DNA of 64,000 nt from Cryptomeria japonica (lineage: Eukaryota; Streptophyta; Pinopsida; Cupressales; Cupressaceae). Below are positions 1-10,532 of this stretch, in pieces. Made by a program: the position numbers and the translations under genes. The notes under the pieces were generated by a model, which saw only the letters and a program-made list of their open reading frames with translations, did not search any database and was not told the DNA's origin. The stretch is taken from positions 185,729,770 to 185,793,769 of the forward strand of contig NC_081406.1 in assembly GCF_030272615.1 (NCBI RefSeq). Direction: 5' to 3'. Numbering within the stretch: the first letter of the stretch is position 1; each line of letters opens with the position of its first letter.

Positions 1-207
1 ATTTCCTCAAGCTGATGGAGAATGTTCTCTTCTAGGGTTTAGAGCTTTTTTCTGCAAAACTTTGATGCTCCCCTTGGCATACTATGCCATTGGCATAGGA
101 TTTTTTGTTTGTTGTACAGTTGCATTTACTGCAGGTTTTTTTAGCCTTTATATTATCCTCATCTAGCCCTAGCCGAGTTGTTTCAGTTGGTGGCATGGCA
201 TTGCACA

Positions 208-1237
208 ATGGATCCCCCTCTTAACAAGCGACTCAAAAATTTATTCTGAAGGTGTTTCATGAGGTACATCCACTTTTCCTTCGACTGATGTGGTTTTACC
301 CACCCCAGATTTTGATCTTGCATGTCAATAGTTAGAACATCATACTCTATTTTTTTTACTTTGTAGGTAGAACTCCCCATGAAAGTGTGCTCAAAGACTG
401 AGTTTCCAAAGCTTGGGCCCCTCATGGGCTCCGCTTAGCCATGATTCAAAACCTCACTAAAGGTTTCTTTCTTTTTTGTTTTGAGACTACCTAGTATGTT
501 TTTGAAATTTTGCAACATGGACCTTGGTATGCAAGTATCCTTTGCTTGTTTTCTAGTCCTTGACCCATGATTTTACCATCTCTTATGATGCTAGGCTTCA
601 GGTGCCAATTTGGATTAAATTTCCTAGGTTGCCTTTGCCTTCTGTGCCTTTTCTTTATAATATTGCCTTCTTTGTCAACAAAGTTTTATGTATCGAACCT
701 GATAGATTATTCCAGTCCTGTCCTCAAAAATGGGTCCATGTAGAAGTTGATTTGTCACAAGATATCAAAGAGTCTATTGACATCCAAATAGGGTCTTTAA
801 GGGATACCCAAAAGCTTACTTATTTTAACCTTCCCAATACTTGTTACCATTGCCAATGTGTTGTACATAAGATTAGGGATTGTCCCTTGGTTACTCCATC
901 CCCTTAGCCTCAACATCAGGGTGAGCCTTCCTGCTAAGGGGATAAAAACGTGTTGATGTCTGATGAGAAATAGACCACTGTGGTTAGCCAAAAAAATAGA
1001 ACCTTGCCTTCTAGGTCTGGGTCGAAAACTTTGGAGTCCACGAAGAACCCTTCAAACCTTGGTAATTAGGAAAATGCTATCCTCCCATCACAATCTACAC
1101 CCATGTCTTCACCACGACATTTGGGTTCACCACAAGCGGCTTCTGTAAATGTTTCTTGGTGTTCTAGTTCTTCTCCTACGATGATGCACCCCTAGTGGTC
1201 TCGTAGCCTTTCTCGCTCGCATGACGAGGAGGTGTAG
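208..1237 (+). pseudogene. LINE ORF1: DUF4283-like domain plus CCHC zinc knuckle
   Basis: ORF1 proteins of plant L1 elements bind the element RNA. The frame starts at an ATG at 208 (MDPPLNK) and ends at a TAG at 1235-1237, with several frame changes between. Visible parts are a DUF4283-like block (around 310-480, clearer in copy B), the segment around 560-760 ending in a VEVDLSQ motif, and a zinc knuckle near 835-890 reading C-x2-C-x4-H-x4-C (CYHCQCVVHKIRDC). The tail is Ser/Pro-rich. A stop at about 969 replaces the Trp codon that copy B keeps (TGG to TAG). Domain order fits the family. The copy is not translatable. Confidence 0.75.
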
Positions 1238-1360
1238 GGCTAGGAGACTTGCATAGATTTTGCCTCCCCTTTAGATAGGCACTATACATTCAGATTTATT
1301 GAAGAACAGTTATGCTCGCCTGGGTGGGACTTATTTTGACAATATGGATGTGGTTTTTGC

Positions 1361-1640
1361 ATGAATTTTCTTTCATGGAATGTCCGAGATCTTTCAGACC
1401 TCTCCCAGAAGTATTCTGTTAGGGATACTCTTTGTAAGTAAATGGTTTTGATGTTCTCTATCTTTAGGAAGTGAAAATTATGGGTTTTATACTTGTGGTT
1501 GCTTGTCATTCCATTTGGCTTGCTAGTACTTTCTTCTATACTAGTCATGAGGTCCATCAAGGAGGTGCAGTGTTATTCCTTTCCCCACGCTTGCATGCCT
1601 ATGTTGTCGATAATGGGACTGATCCGATATAGCGACTTGT
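1361..1640 (+). pseudogene. LINE ORF2 N-terminus (endonuclease domain), truncated
   Basis: ORF2 begins at the ATG at 1361 with MNFLSWNVRDLSD, the usual opening of the plant L1 apurinic-type endonuclease (N in the first catalytic block). In-frame stops appear after about 26 codons, and the recognisable endonuclease continues in shifted frames to about 1640, after which the sequence becomes unrelated AT-rich DNA. No reverse transcriptase follows, so this is a truncated fragment. Confidence 0.7.
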
Positions 1641-1660
1641 CTAGGCTCTTTTTAATATGT

Positions 1661-2035
1661 TTTTTATATTAAAATAGTTCAAGAAATACACAACATATTA
1701 TCAGGTGTCCTATTTTTTACATATATCTTGCATTGCTTATCCTCTATTTATTGCTTCTATAAAATATATGTTTTTACATTCATACCAAAAATAAGTCATA
1801 GCCTTGTCTCTGTTGAGTGAGTATTACATTATGAACATCATATAAGAGGGGTTAATACAAAATGCCTCATTGTCTATACAAAAAAAGTAACAAAGAAAGC
1901 CACCCTGTTCACTGTTTTCCTATGCTTTTCTCCCCATATCTAGGGGGAAGCACATTTGGATCTTCAACCTTAGGTGGAACCTATCCATATGCTTTTTGAA
2001 ATAATAGATAGAGTGTTCATATCTTCTTTGTAGAT
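1661..2035. other. AT-rich spacer, no gene seen
   Basis: No supported reading frame or RNA gene. The sequence is AT-rich and lies between two LINE fragments of opposite orientation. Confidence 0.6.
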
Positions 2036-2985
2036 CTATAGGGCACCCTCACAAATCGGGGTCATAAATTTTTCCTTAGATATCTCCAGGATAGGAGAAA
2101 CTTGTGACATGATAAAGAAATGTGTGAGTTTATTATTAAACTTAGTAAGCATCCTCTTCTTGTTCTGAAAAACCTCTTCATTTCTTTCCTTCCACAAAAC
2201 CCATAACACCTCACAAGACAAAATAGACCAGAACCGGTTCATATTAAAGTCAAAAGATTTTACAAAACCAGCAACGACCTCACTCCAAGAAAGACCAGGT
2301 CTGTGGTTCCAAGCAAGAGAAGGACCAAGAAAGATAGACCATACATCACGGGCATATTCACACTCAAAAAATAGATGCGCAAACGACTCCTGCATATCAC
2401 ACACAACACACTTGATAGACATTATACCCTGAGAAGATAAAAAGGAACCAACAACAAGCTTTTTTAATAGAAGGAGCCATCTAAAACAAGACTTTTTTAG
2501 GTTCAATGGGAGAGTGCCAAAACAAATAAAAAACAAATTGCCATCTTGACTTAGGCCATTCACAACCCCAACCTTGATTAACTCTAGAGAAGATTGAGTA
2601 ATCCTCTTTTAGCATCATATAAATCTGTTTAGTGGAGATTTCCAAAATAGGGGAACCATCCGAACACTTAAGTTGATTCAAAAAAGAATCGGTGTCCAAG
2701 ATCTTACCAGGGAAAAAATAACCTATAGCCTTACCAATGAGGGGGTTTGTTCTCTTTTGCGAGGCCGATATCTCATATTTAAACTTAGTCTCCATCCAAG
2801 AGCCAAATCAATTGTTAATCAGTAAATTGCTAATCAGGGATATACCTTTATCATTCCAAATCTTAGCAGAGCAACTTTGGGTCAAAGCAAGGAGGGTTTA
2901 TTGTTCAGGTTCACCCCCACCAAATAGATCTATCCACAATAGAATAAGCCAGAGAACTTACTATTGCATTCTTAGAGCAAAATGA
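2036..2985 (-). pseudogene. LINE ORF2 C-terminus (zf-RVT region)
   Basis: Two overlapping frames (2795 down to 2481, then 2563 down to 2036) are joined by a frameshift near 2500-2560. They encode the C-terminal region of a plant LINE ORF2, including a reverse-transcriptase zinc-binding type segment (KCVVCDMQESFAHLFFEC, with CxxC and HxxxC spacing) followed by a Trp-rich tail (VLWVLWKERNEEVF) typical of these proteins. The upstream part (2800-2985) is recognisable only with several stops. The orientation is opposite to copy A, so it is a separate insertion or an inverted fragment. Confidence 0.75.
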
Positions 2986-3540
2986 TTTTAAATCCATAAA
3001 CATAAATATGTGAATTTCTATTAGTTAATAGTTATCATTTGTAATCTAGAAGATAAAAATATAAATAAAGTTGTGTAATCAACTAAGAACTTAATCAAAT
3101 CTTAATATCTTTAAAATTAGATTGTGTGTTATTTATACAAACTAATCTAATAAGTATATTAAAACTTAAATTTTTTATTTGAACTAAGTTTATTTTTACA
3201 AATCTTTACAATTAAATGATCTATTATTTATGAAAAAATAACATAATAAAAATATTTCATTTTCTCATGTTTAGATTAAAAGTGTACATCATACAGGATT
3301 TAAGTATGAATTTCTAGTTAGAAATTGTAATTTTTTAAGTAGTTTATTTTTGACACTTCTATTACAGTTGTATCATTTGTTAAGTTTTTTTGGATCTACT
3401 AATTAATAACAACTAGAGACTTACCATTTTTTAGTTATTGCTTTAAAATGACTTCGCAAAATATTCAAGATTAATTGTAAACACATTTTATTAATAAAAC
3501 ATATTAAATTTTTATTTTATGTTAGAAATTACTTTTACAT
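2986..3540. other. AT-rich intergenic DNA, no gene seen
   Basis: Very AT-rich sequence without supported reading frames. It ends just before the duplicated WOX upstream region. Confidence 0.6.
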
Positions 3541-3599
3541 GATCTTCCAAGCTGTTTTTGGAATGAATATATGAATCTGAATAACCCTTATCCTAACCC

Positions 3600-3890
3600 T
3601 AACCCTAACCCTATTTTATTAGTTTGTCACCAACTCCCTCATATCACACAGTGGAAATTACAACCCTTCCGACTAACTCATTTTCCTCCTTCCCAAAATC
3701 CATTGATTCTACTCCTTTTCCTTTACCCATTCAACTTGAAACTCATGTATTATTTTGTCCCCACCCCTTCATACTAAACTGAAGGAAATCACTTTCCCAA
3801 ACTTATTTTCCTGTTTCCCAAAATCTATTGATTCTCCTCGTCCTTTTTCTGTATCCAATCAACTTTGAAACCCATGTGCTATTTGTCTCT
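3600..3890 (+). repeat. WOX-upstream minisatellite, copy next to the pseudogene
   Basis: About two imperfect units of roughly 130 bp, each with a CCCAAAATC(C/T)ATTGATTCT core. They are the reverse complement of the units at 22436-22880 upstream of the intact WOX exons. A (CCCTAA)-like run at about 3591-3612 precedes them. It is not the usual plant telomere repeat (TTTAGGG), so I treat it as simple sequence. Confidence 0.65.
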
Positions 3891-4040
3891 CGTATTTTGC
3901 TTATTTATACAACCCTTATCCTTTGACTAACTACCATTAGCTTTCAGTTACCTAAGATATTCTATTGGGTAAGCTCTCTAGGTTTATAGAAGTAATTTCA
4001 GTTTCTGAGGATATTTCGAGTTTAGGGACTGTGAAACATA

Positions 4041-4326
4041 ATAGATCACAGATCCACTTCAGGTAAACCAACTGGGTTGATCTGATTTTATAGAATGAAT
4101 TGGGTTGTTCACATTTTATTTAAAAGTCTAGTTTTTTCAATTCGGTATGATGTTGTTTATTGCCATAGAATAACCTATTATTTTGTATTCTTCAGATTCC
4201 ATGCTCACCAGATCTACTAGTGTTATTGAGAGCACAAGCATGAGGAGTGTTTCCACTAGATGGAAGCCAACAGAAAGCCAAAAAAGAATACTGGAGTCCT
4301 TATTATATTCCACAAAGAAGCTATGA
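4041..4326 (+). pseudogene. WOX homeobox pseudogene, truncated
   Basis: Truncated duplicate of the WOX fragment at 21876-22294. The first-exon equivalent (4041-4062) keeps the splice donor at 4063, but its start codon reads ATA instead of ATG. The intron ends in TTCAG at 4195. The second exon (from 4196) matches the other copy through the start of homeodomain helix 1 (TRWKPTESQKRILESL), then diverges at about 4302 and meets a TGA at 4324-4326. Helices 2 and 3, which contact DNA, are absent. The shared upstream region and intron show a DNA-level duplication, not a processed copy. Confidence 0.8.
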
Positions 4327-4329
4327 AAT

Positions 4330-5160
4330 CTATTCTTGTTGCCAAAAATACAAAGTAAAAACAAATAGAAACAATAATTGTTTGTTTATGGATATATGAA
4401 AAGGCTTTACCAACTTTCAAGAAAATGCAAGTAGATGTAAAGCTTGGGTGATCCGAATTATGGATTCGGATGACAACACCTGAGTGAGAACTTGCGGTAG
4501 TAATCTATTTCATTTGAAAACCGAACATATAGAAGTTCATGAGATTCCAAGAGTCACAAAAAACCTCTTGAGAATCAAGTCCAATAGTCACATTTGTTCA
4601 TTACATAATAAAATCTAAAAACTATAAAATTTTCAGAAAACTATATGAAATTTTATCCTAACTTCAACTAGACATAACTTTCTGCTCATGATTCAAAATT
4701 ATGAGCCATTGATCTCATTGGAAAGGTCTCCAAGAGTTGTAGACACAAATTTGAAGGGTTAAAAATGCCCTTAAGACCTTCAAAAATGCAAATTACTAAC
4801 ATATAGACAAACTAAAGTAAAAAAAATATAATTCAAATTTTCTTCCGATCATTGGGTCAACTACTTTGCTAGTATATATATATATAATCGTAGTTTAAAA
4901 AATGAATAGCACAATTATGAGGAGTTTGAATGCACAATATGTTTACGCTCATCCCAAAGAAATTTTGATTCATTGGTTCACTTGTTTGAAAATTTAATAC
5001 CTAATGTTTCTTCAATTTTTAACTACACTATTGAAAGTATAGTATTCTGCAAATAAAATAGACTCATTAATTCATATAAATTAAACACTCTTTATTCTTT
5101 ACCTATAAACAATTTGTCCTATTTCATTTATACAGATAAAATCTTCACTTCAAAATCTTC
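4330..5160. other. Spacer, nothing recognised
   Basis: No supported gene. It contains a short (TA)n tract near 4873-4886 and AT-rich sequence. Confidence 0.55.
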
Positions 5161-5189
5161 TTGTTTATGCTTTGAGTCTTTTTATGATC

Positions 5190-6130
5190 CCCTCCAAAAA
5201 TGCTGATGCTATTGAGAAAATTCAGAAAAGATTCTTATGGTCTAGAGTTGAAGATAGGAAAAGGATGCCTTTGGTTGCCTAGAAGAAGGTTTGTTTACCT
5301 AAATCTTTTGGGGGTCTTGGCTTAAGGGCAATTACAAACTTTAATAATGCTTTTCTTGCTATACTGGTTTTGAGGTCTTAGGGTGATAGAAAGGATTGGA
5401 ATTTAGTTTAGTTCACCAAATATCTTAATGCTATTCCTAATATGGTGTCTTTCTTTCATTCCTCAGATATTCCATATGCTTCCTTCATCTGGAATAGCAT
5501 TCTCAAGGCTAAAAAGGTGGCTGAAATTGGAGTTGGTTGGGTTTTAGGTAGAGGTTCTTGTATTAAATTTTGGGAAGATGTTTGAAGTTTTTTTGAACCC
5601 ATGGCTGAAGTTGGAGTTGGTTGGGTTTTAGGTAAGGGTTCTTGTATCAGTTTTTGGGAAGATGTTTGGATTTTTTATGAAACCATGGCTGAAGTTGGAG
5701 TTGCTTGGGTTTTAGGTAAGGGTTCTTGTATCAAATTTTGCAAATATTTTTGGATTTTTAATGGACCCCTTTGTTTGCACCTTGATCTACTTCCCTTTGT
5801 CAATATTTGCAAAGCTAGATTTGGCTCTTTTGTCTTTGACTACTGGTAGAATCATTCTTGGGTTAATTTGGAGGAAATCAATATTGTCTTTTATCCAATT
5901 CGGTAGGCTATGCTATCCTGTTTGTTAATCCTTCGGTTGAAGATTGTTTCATTTGAAAGTTAATCTAGGATGGATGTTTCTCTGTGGCTTCACTTATTAA
6001 TAGATTGGTTGCCCCCCTTCCCTATCCCCGTGTTTGGGCCAAGGCTTGGGTTGAAAACCTCACCCCTAAAGTTAATATTTTTTTTGGCTTCTTCTCCAAA
6101 ATAAAATCCTTACTAATGACAACTAGAGGC
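5190..6130 (+). pseudogene. LINE ORF2 C-terminal region with an in-frame triplication
   Basis: C-terminal half of a plant LINE ORF2. It opens with the segment after the reverse transcriptase (IEKIQKRFLWSRVEDRKRMPLVA, then CLPKSFGGLGLR), continues through the GKGSCIKFWEDVW block, and ends with PYPRVWAKAWVENLTPKVNIFF. Stops include Trp-to-TAG changes (MPLVA followed by TAG). The GKG...FWEDVW block is present three times in tandem (see the repeat at 5520-5771). The fragment ends abruptly at about 6130, where an inverted LINE reverse transcriptase piece begins. Confidence 0.8.
5520..5771 (+). repeat. Three tandem 84-bp units inside a LINE ORF2
   Basis: Units begin at 5520, 5604 and 5688, so the period is exactly 84 bp (28 codons) and the reading frame is kept. 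Each unit encodes a variant of AE(I/V)GVGWVLGKGSCIKFWEDVW. The first unit has a TGA in place of the last Trp. The third unit is the most diverged at its end. Confidence 0.9.
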
Positions 6131-6142
6131 CAAACAAAAAAA

Positions 6143-6920
6143 CTAGAGTCTTTCCATGGCATTATCAAAGTTATCCTCAGACAGGGCTAGAAATGAGGGA
6201 GTATCATCAGCAAATTGAGCATTAATCAAATTATCAGCATTAGGAAGAGTAAGACCTTTGATAGAGGGTCCAAGTACTGAGGCCCTCAGAATATAATAGA
6301 TAGCATCAGTAACAATGACAAATAGAGTCGGGGCAATGGGACACCCTTGCCTTATAGACCTTCTTAATGGAATAGCTTCAGACATATCACCATTAGTCTC
6401 AATAACTATAGAAGAGTCTTTAAAAATAGTATCTATCCATTAACAAAAGAAAGAAGGAAAACCAAATGCTTGTAACATTCCCCTATCAAATGGACATTCT
6501 ACTCTATCATATGCTTTATCAAAATCCAAAAGGACCATTGGAACATTTTGATTATCAGCATTGGCCCAATGCATTGCCTCCCAACTAGTAACCAAATTTT
6601 CCAGAATGTATCTACCCTTTATGAATCCAATCTCTGTGGTTGAAATAAACTTATCTAATAGTATTATCTAATAGGCAATGATTTTGTATGAGGCATTCAG
6701 TAAGGTGATAGGTCTCCAATATTTAACTAGAGTCTTATCACCACATTTAGGTAACAAATTTAATAACACCTTTATTTATACTTTCACTAAGAGACACCTA
6801 TGAAAAAACATCTTGGTATAGTGCCAATAATTTCAGACTTATCCATTCTATGTGCTTCTTGTAGAACTCAATGGGTAGACCATCAATTCCTAGAGAATTT
6901 CCATTGGCTAGTGAATTGAT
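6143..6920 (-). pseudogene. LINE reverse transcriptase fragment
   Basis: The clearest frame (6385 down to 6143) contains reverse transcriptase motifs of plant LINEs: IRQGCPIAPTLFVI followed by NAQFADDT, where the FADD box carries the catalytic Asp pair. Upstream of it, to about 6920, further pieces in shifted frames read like the earlier RT motifs (GNSLGIDGLPIEFYKK). Multiple stops are present. It is joined tail to tail with the ORF2 C-terminal fragment ending at 6130, so the two pieces are not one collinear copy. Confidence 0.8.
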
Positions 6921-7092
6921 AGAGCCTCTGATTTGTTCCAAAGAGATCTTGTGGCTCAGAGCCTTAGCATCTTCACAAGAAAGTTTCTTAGGGATTAGCT
7001 TTAAACAATTATATGAGTCACCTTCATATATACATGTCGATTGGATGTGTTTTCCTCATCAAAGGCCTAGGGTGGTAAGGCCCCAAGTCTAA

Positions 7093-7330
7093 CAAGTCGA
7101 AGAGGAGGAACCCAATTCTCCTCAGGCTATTGGTTCTCCAATTGGCCCTGCTTCCACTGCGCCATCTCCTCCACCTATTTTTAATGAGTCACCATCCATT
7201 CCTCCCACTATTGATACACCATATGCACCATCCCAAGGGAGCCTTCCATTACCAAAGTTACTTATTGAGGCCATCATGAAGAAGCCTATTGTTGCATCCT
7301 CATCCTAAAGTGGACAACCCCATCAAATTC
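7093..7330 (+). other. Pro/Ser-rich coding-like segment, partly duplicated
   Basis: A frame around 7093-7305 reads as a Pro/Ser-rich linker (ending LPKLLIEAIMKKPIVASSS). The part from about 7210 recurs at about 7685-7790 after the second RT fragment. It resembles a linker within a retroelement polyprotein, but I cannot assign it. It is included because it marks the edges of a local duplication. Confidence 0.35.
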
Positions 7331-7386
7331 CAAAACAGCTAGGCTAGGGTTGGATGAGCACCATTGGAACAAAAATCTCCCAATGG

Positions 7387-7680
7387 GCATTAATCAGATT
7401 ATCAATATTAGGAAGAGTAAGACCTGTGATAGAGGGTCCAAGTATCGAGGCCCTTAAAATATAATAGATAGCATCATCAACAATGACAAATAGAGCCAGG
7501 GCAATGGGACACCCCTACCTTATAGACCTTCTTAATGGAATAGCTTCAGACATATCACCATTAATCTCAATAACTGTAGAAGAGTCTTTAAAAATAGTAT
7601 CTATCCGTTAACAAAAGTATGAAGGAAAACAAAATGCTTGTAACATTCCCCTATCAAATGGCCATTCCAATCTATCATAG
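7387..7680 (-). pseudogene. Second copy of the LINE reverse transcriptase fragment
   Basis: This stretch is a close copy of 6215-6512 in the same orientation, including the RQGCPIAP and FADD-box region in degraded form. It is followed at 7683-7790 by a second copy of the segment around 7210-7320. The arrangement indicates a local segmental duplication of about 1.1-1.2 kb with rearranged ends, not an independent retrotransposition. Confidence 0.7.
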
Positions 7681-7823
7681 GACCATATCCACCATCCCAA
7701 GGGCACCCCACTACCAAAGTTACTTGTTGAGGCCATCATGAAGAAGCCTATCGTTGCATCCTCTTCTTGAAGTGGACAACCCCATCAAATTCTAGAATTT
7801 CTCACAGCTATAACTTCTATGTG

Positions 7824-9019
7824 TGTTGGCCATATGATGGAATTGATTATGTGTTGCATTGATGTTTTGTCATTGATGTCAACACTTGTTGTTATGGTTG
7901 TTTACTGACTTTCTGTAGAATGATTGGATTGGAAAGATAATCAGTTGATTGTCATCGGTATGATCTGGTTGATGGAATAAGTTTGTATGGATGGTTTGTA
8001 TGCTTTAGCGGTATGTTTTAGTTAGTTGGTATTGACTTGATGATCAGATGCTATCTCATGTTCTAGTTAGCCTACTTTATTAGTCTGGTAAGGGTTTCAC
8101 GATATAGCTTTATTGAATATCTTTGATGTAATGCATAAGTGGTTTTGGTGCAATGTCTAGAAGGAATTCACGATGTTCATGATGATTATGTTCATGTCTC
8201 GACTGATTGGTGTTATTTCTTTGGTTTGTGTTGCTCTAATTTAGGTCTGGTGCTATCTAGGTTATGGATCGGTTTTCATGTAACATGTTGGTGGATCCTC
8301 GTATGCCCTTCAAGGATGTTTTATTGATTAGATGATGTTTGTTTGGCCTTGGGACAACATTAGTTATGATTTTATTTTAGGATTATGTAATGAATCTATT
8401 GAATTATCATTTGGGTGGCCAACCTAATTGGTTAGGTCATGTGTTGGTATAAATATATGTAAAATCTCATTGTAGATCATATTGGGAATGGTAAGGAGAG
8501 AATAATGTAATAATCATTCATGCAAAGGATTTGGTCGATCATAGGTGATTGAGTTGGGTTTATGTAAGAGGTTGAAAACCTTCAATATTGAGCTTAACCT
8601 GAACTGTAATTTGGCATGTTTGATGCTATCACTGACAATTCTTCTTTTGGGATTGTACTCCAAATATCTTGAGGAGGTTGACATATCTCTAGTCAGTGAG
8701 AATCCATTATGATGAGGAGTGCACTCTAGGTAGTGTTCCTTCTTGCATGTGTAGGCCCCTATTGTAGTAATATACTTGTTGCAAAGGTATCATCTAATTG
8801 TGGGTAGGGTTTCCTACCGTGGTTTTTCCTCATTGTGTTTTTCCATGTATAAATTATGGTGATATGTGTTCTTTTTGCATGGTATTGATTCTCTAGATTT
8901 GATTTATTCTTTAATGCTTAATCAGTTATTCCAGTATAAGGTTTTAAGTTCTTTAATTCACATAATCTCTTAACAATTGATTCACCCCCCCTCTCAGTTG
9001 TTCACTGGTTATCCTAACA
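7824..9019 (+). mobile_element. Copia-2 5' LTR (1,196 bp)
   Basis: The LTR begins TGTTGGCC at 7824 and ends CCTAACA at 9019, with TG...CA borders. It is followed directly by an initiator-Met-like primer site at 9022-9037 (TGGTATTAGAGACCAG) and by a gag start, which makes this the 5' LTR. Related LTRs lie at 30368-31577 (3' LTR) and 19609-20653 (5'-truncated). No matching 3' LTR lies immediately downstream. The element is truncated within gag near 9390. Confidence 0.85.
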
Positions 9020-9077
9020 ATTGGTATTAGAGACCAGTCCTCTTTTTGCAGAAGATTAACCACTTGAGGAAGATCTT

Positions 9078-9390
9078 ATGACAACTAATAGCTCAATTTT
9101 TGTTTTCTAGAAGGAAATCCCTAGGCTTGATAGAACAAACTATGGAGTATGGAAGATTCAAATGGAGACTTGTTTAAGATGCATTAGAAAGGAAGTTTGG
9201 AAAATAATTTAGCATTGTTAAACTTCTCATGATCAGACATTTGGCAATCCTGCATTGGTAGACTTAGATAAGAATATTGATAATGACTTCAGAGCTAGAG
9301 AATCATTGTTAAGTGCCTTATCAAATCAGTAAATCATGGAACTATTAGACAAATCATCAGCAAAAGGGTCAGTGCAAGAAGATGAGTCCA
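9078..9390 (+). pseudogene. Copia-2 gag N-terminus, truncated
   Basis: A frame from the ATG at 9078 (MTTNSSI) reads as the N-terminal part of a Copia gag polyprotein, with a core of RLDRTNYGVWKIQMETCL followed by an acidic, helix-rich stretch. At least four in-frame stops interrupt it. It ends at about 9390 in unrelated AT-rich DNA, at a near-palindromic join (ACTTTTTGGCC/AAAAAAGT). No zinc knuckle, protease or pol remains. Confidence 0.7.
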
Positions 9391-10183
9391 CTTTTTGGCC
9401 AAAAAAGTGAAAGTGTTTTCCTTGTTTTTCAGATTTTGTCTCATTTGAGCTTAAATTTTGAAACTCTTAGAGATTGAATCTTGGAAAAAGTCAGTAATAT
9501 AAAAGATAGCTCTTTGAGTGTACTTTTCAAATATGTAATTTATTTTAATACCCACATAATAAAAAATAACTTTTTGAATGGAGTTCTAAAAACTATGTTT
9601 TAAAAATGCTTGTTTTAGGACCATACCATGCATGTGTACGACCCACACTTTTTGACACATTTAAAATTATTTTCTCAAACTGTTTTGGGAAATGGTTTGT
9701 AACACACTGAAGATTGATGAGCATATTTTTCTATATTTTTTTTCAAATTTTTTTTTTAATTAATTTTTTAATGGCCATAATTATCTTTTTAAAAATTTGA
9801 CGTGTACGACCCACATAATTTGATGTAAACTTAGCATTTTTTGAATTTTTTTTTCAAAATTCATTAAAATAAAAAATTTATTAAATTAAGAAAATTAGTT
9901 AATATTTCAAATTTATGGACCTGATTTAGTATAAATTAAATGAAAAATAGTTAAAATAATCAATTTTTAAATTAATTTATATATTTAGAATCTAGACAGT
10001 ATAATCTAAAATGGGTTTCAATTTTGTATAAAAATTCTCTGATTAGAGGCACATAAACTATTTCAGAAGTTCATATTTGTGCTTTCATTCATGGAGCTTT
10101 GAATTTGCAGGTTCATGTCTCAAGTGCGGCCCTCCTAGGCCTATCCCGAGCCTAATCCCGAGGCAAGTGGCAGGTTGTGAATT
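9391..10183. other. AT-rich spacer before the palindromic block
   Basis: No gene seen. The stretch is AT-rich with T runs. A short motif (GTGTACGACCCACA) occurs at about 9636 and 9802. From about 10090 the composition shifts to GC-rich ahead of the hairpin at 10184. The left end of the transposon-like region may lie here, but I could not place it. Confidence 0.5.
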
Positions 10184-10365
10184 CAACGGGCAAAAAATGG
10201 AACGGGCCCCTGTTTCTAAAACGGGGGCCCGTTCCATTTTTTGCCCGTTGGATTTAATAATGGGCCCCCATTTTAAAAACGGGGGCTCGTTATTTAAATA
10301 AGGGGCCCCCATTTTTAAAACGGGGACCCGTTATTTAAATAACGGGCCCCCATTTCTAAATAACT
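10184..10365. repeat. GC-rich hairpin and 41-bp palindromic repeat block
   Basis: Positions 10184-10210 and 10224-10250 are perfect inverted repeats (27-bp stem, 13-nt loop). Related palindromic units (GGGCCCCCATTTTTAAAACGGG type) start at 10261, 10302 and 10343 at exact 41-bp spacing, separated by ATTTAAATAA linkers. The block stands out as CG/GC-rich against AT-rich surroundings. It lies about 170 bp upstream of the transposase-like gene, which would fit a transposon subterminal or promoter repeat array. That role is inference. Confidence 0.9.
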
Positions 10366-10532
10366 GTTACTGTAAAAAAAAAGATAGATTGCATCGATTT
10401 ACCACACTATCATTGAAATCCGTATTGACAAAGATTTTTTACATCATTTGGCAGTACTTTTTAATCTTTTTTACATGATTTTTTGAAGAACTCAATAAAA
10501 AGATATTATTTTTTGAAGAAGAGTTTGTAAAA

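Larger units (their letters stand above)
1..1660 (+). mobile_element. L1-type LINE fragment, copy A (5' part)
   Basis: This is the 5' part of a non-LTR retrotransposon: a leader, ORF1 and the first part of ORF2. It aligns along its length with a second copy at 23936-24975 plus 29990-30310, which confirms it as a dispersed repeat. The left end runs off the window and the right end stops inside the ORF2 endonuclease domain near 1640-1660. Both reading frames carry stops and frameshifts, so the copy is dead. Confidence 0.8.

Noticed and set aside
3585-3612. Telomere-like CCCTAA repeats
   Set aside because: Only about three units and of the CCCTAA type. Most plants use CCCTAAA, and the tract sits in the WOX upstream minisatellite.
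10077-10312. Frames on both strands across the GC-rich block
   Set aside because: They mirror each other because the DNA is palindromic and do not extend into a gene.
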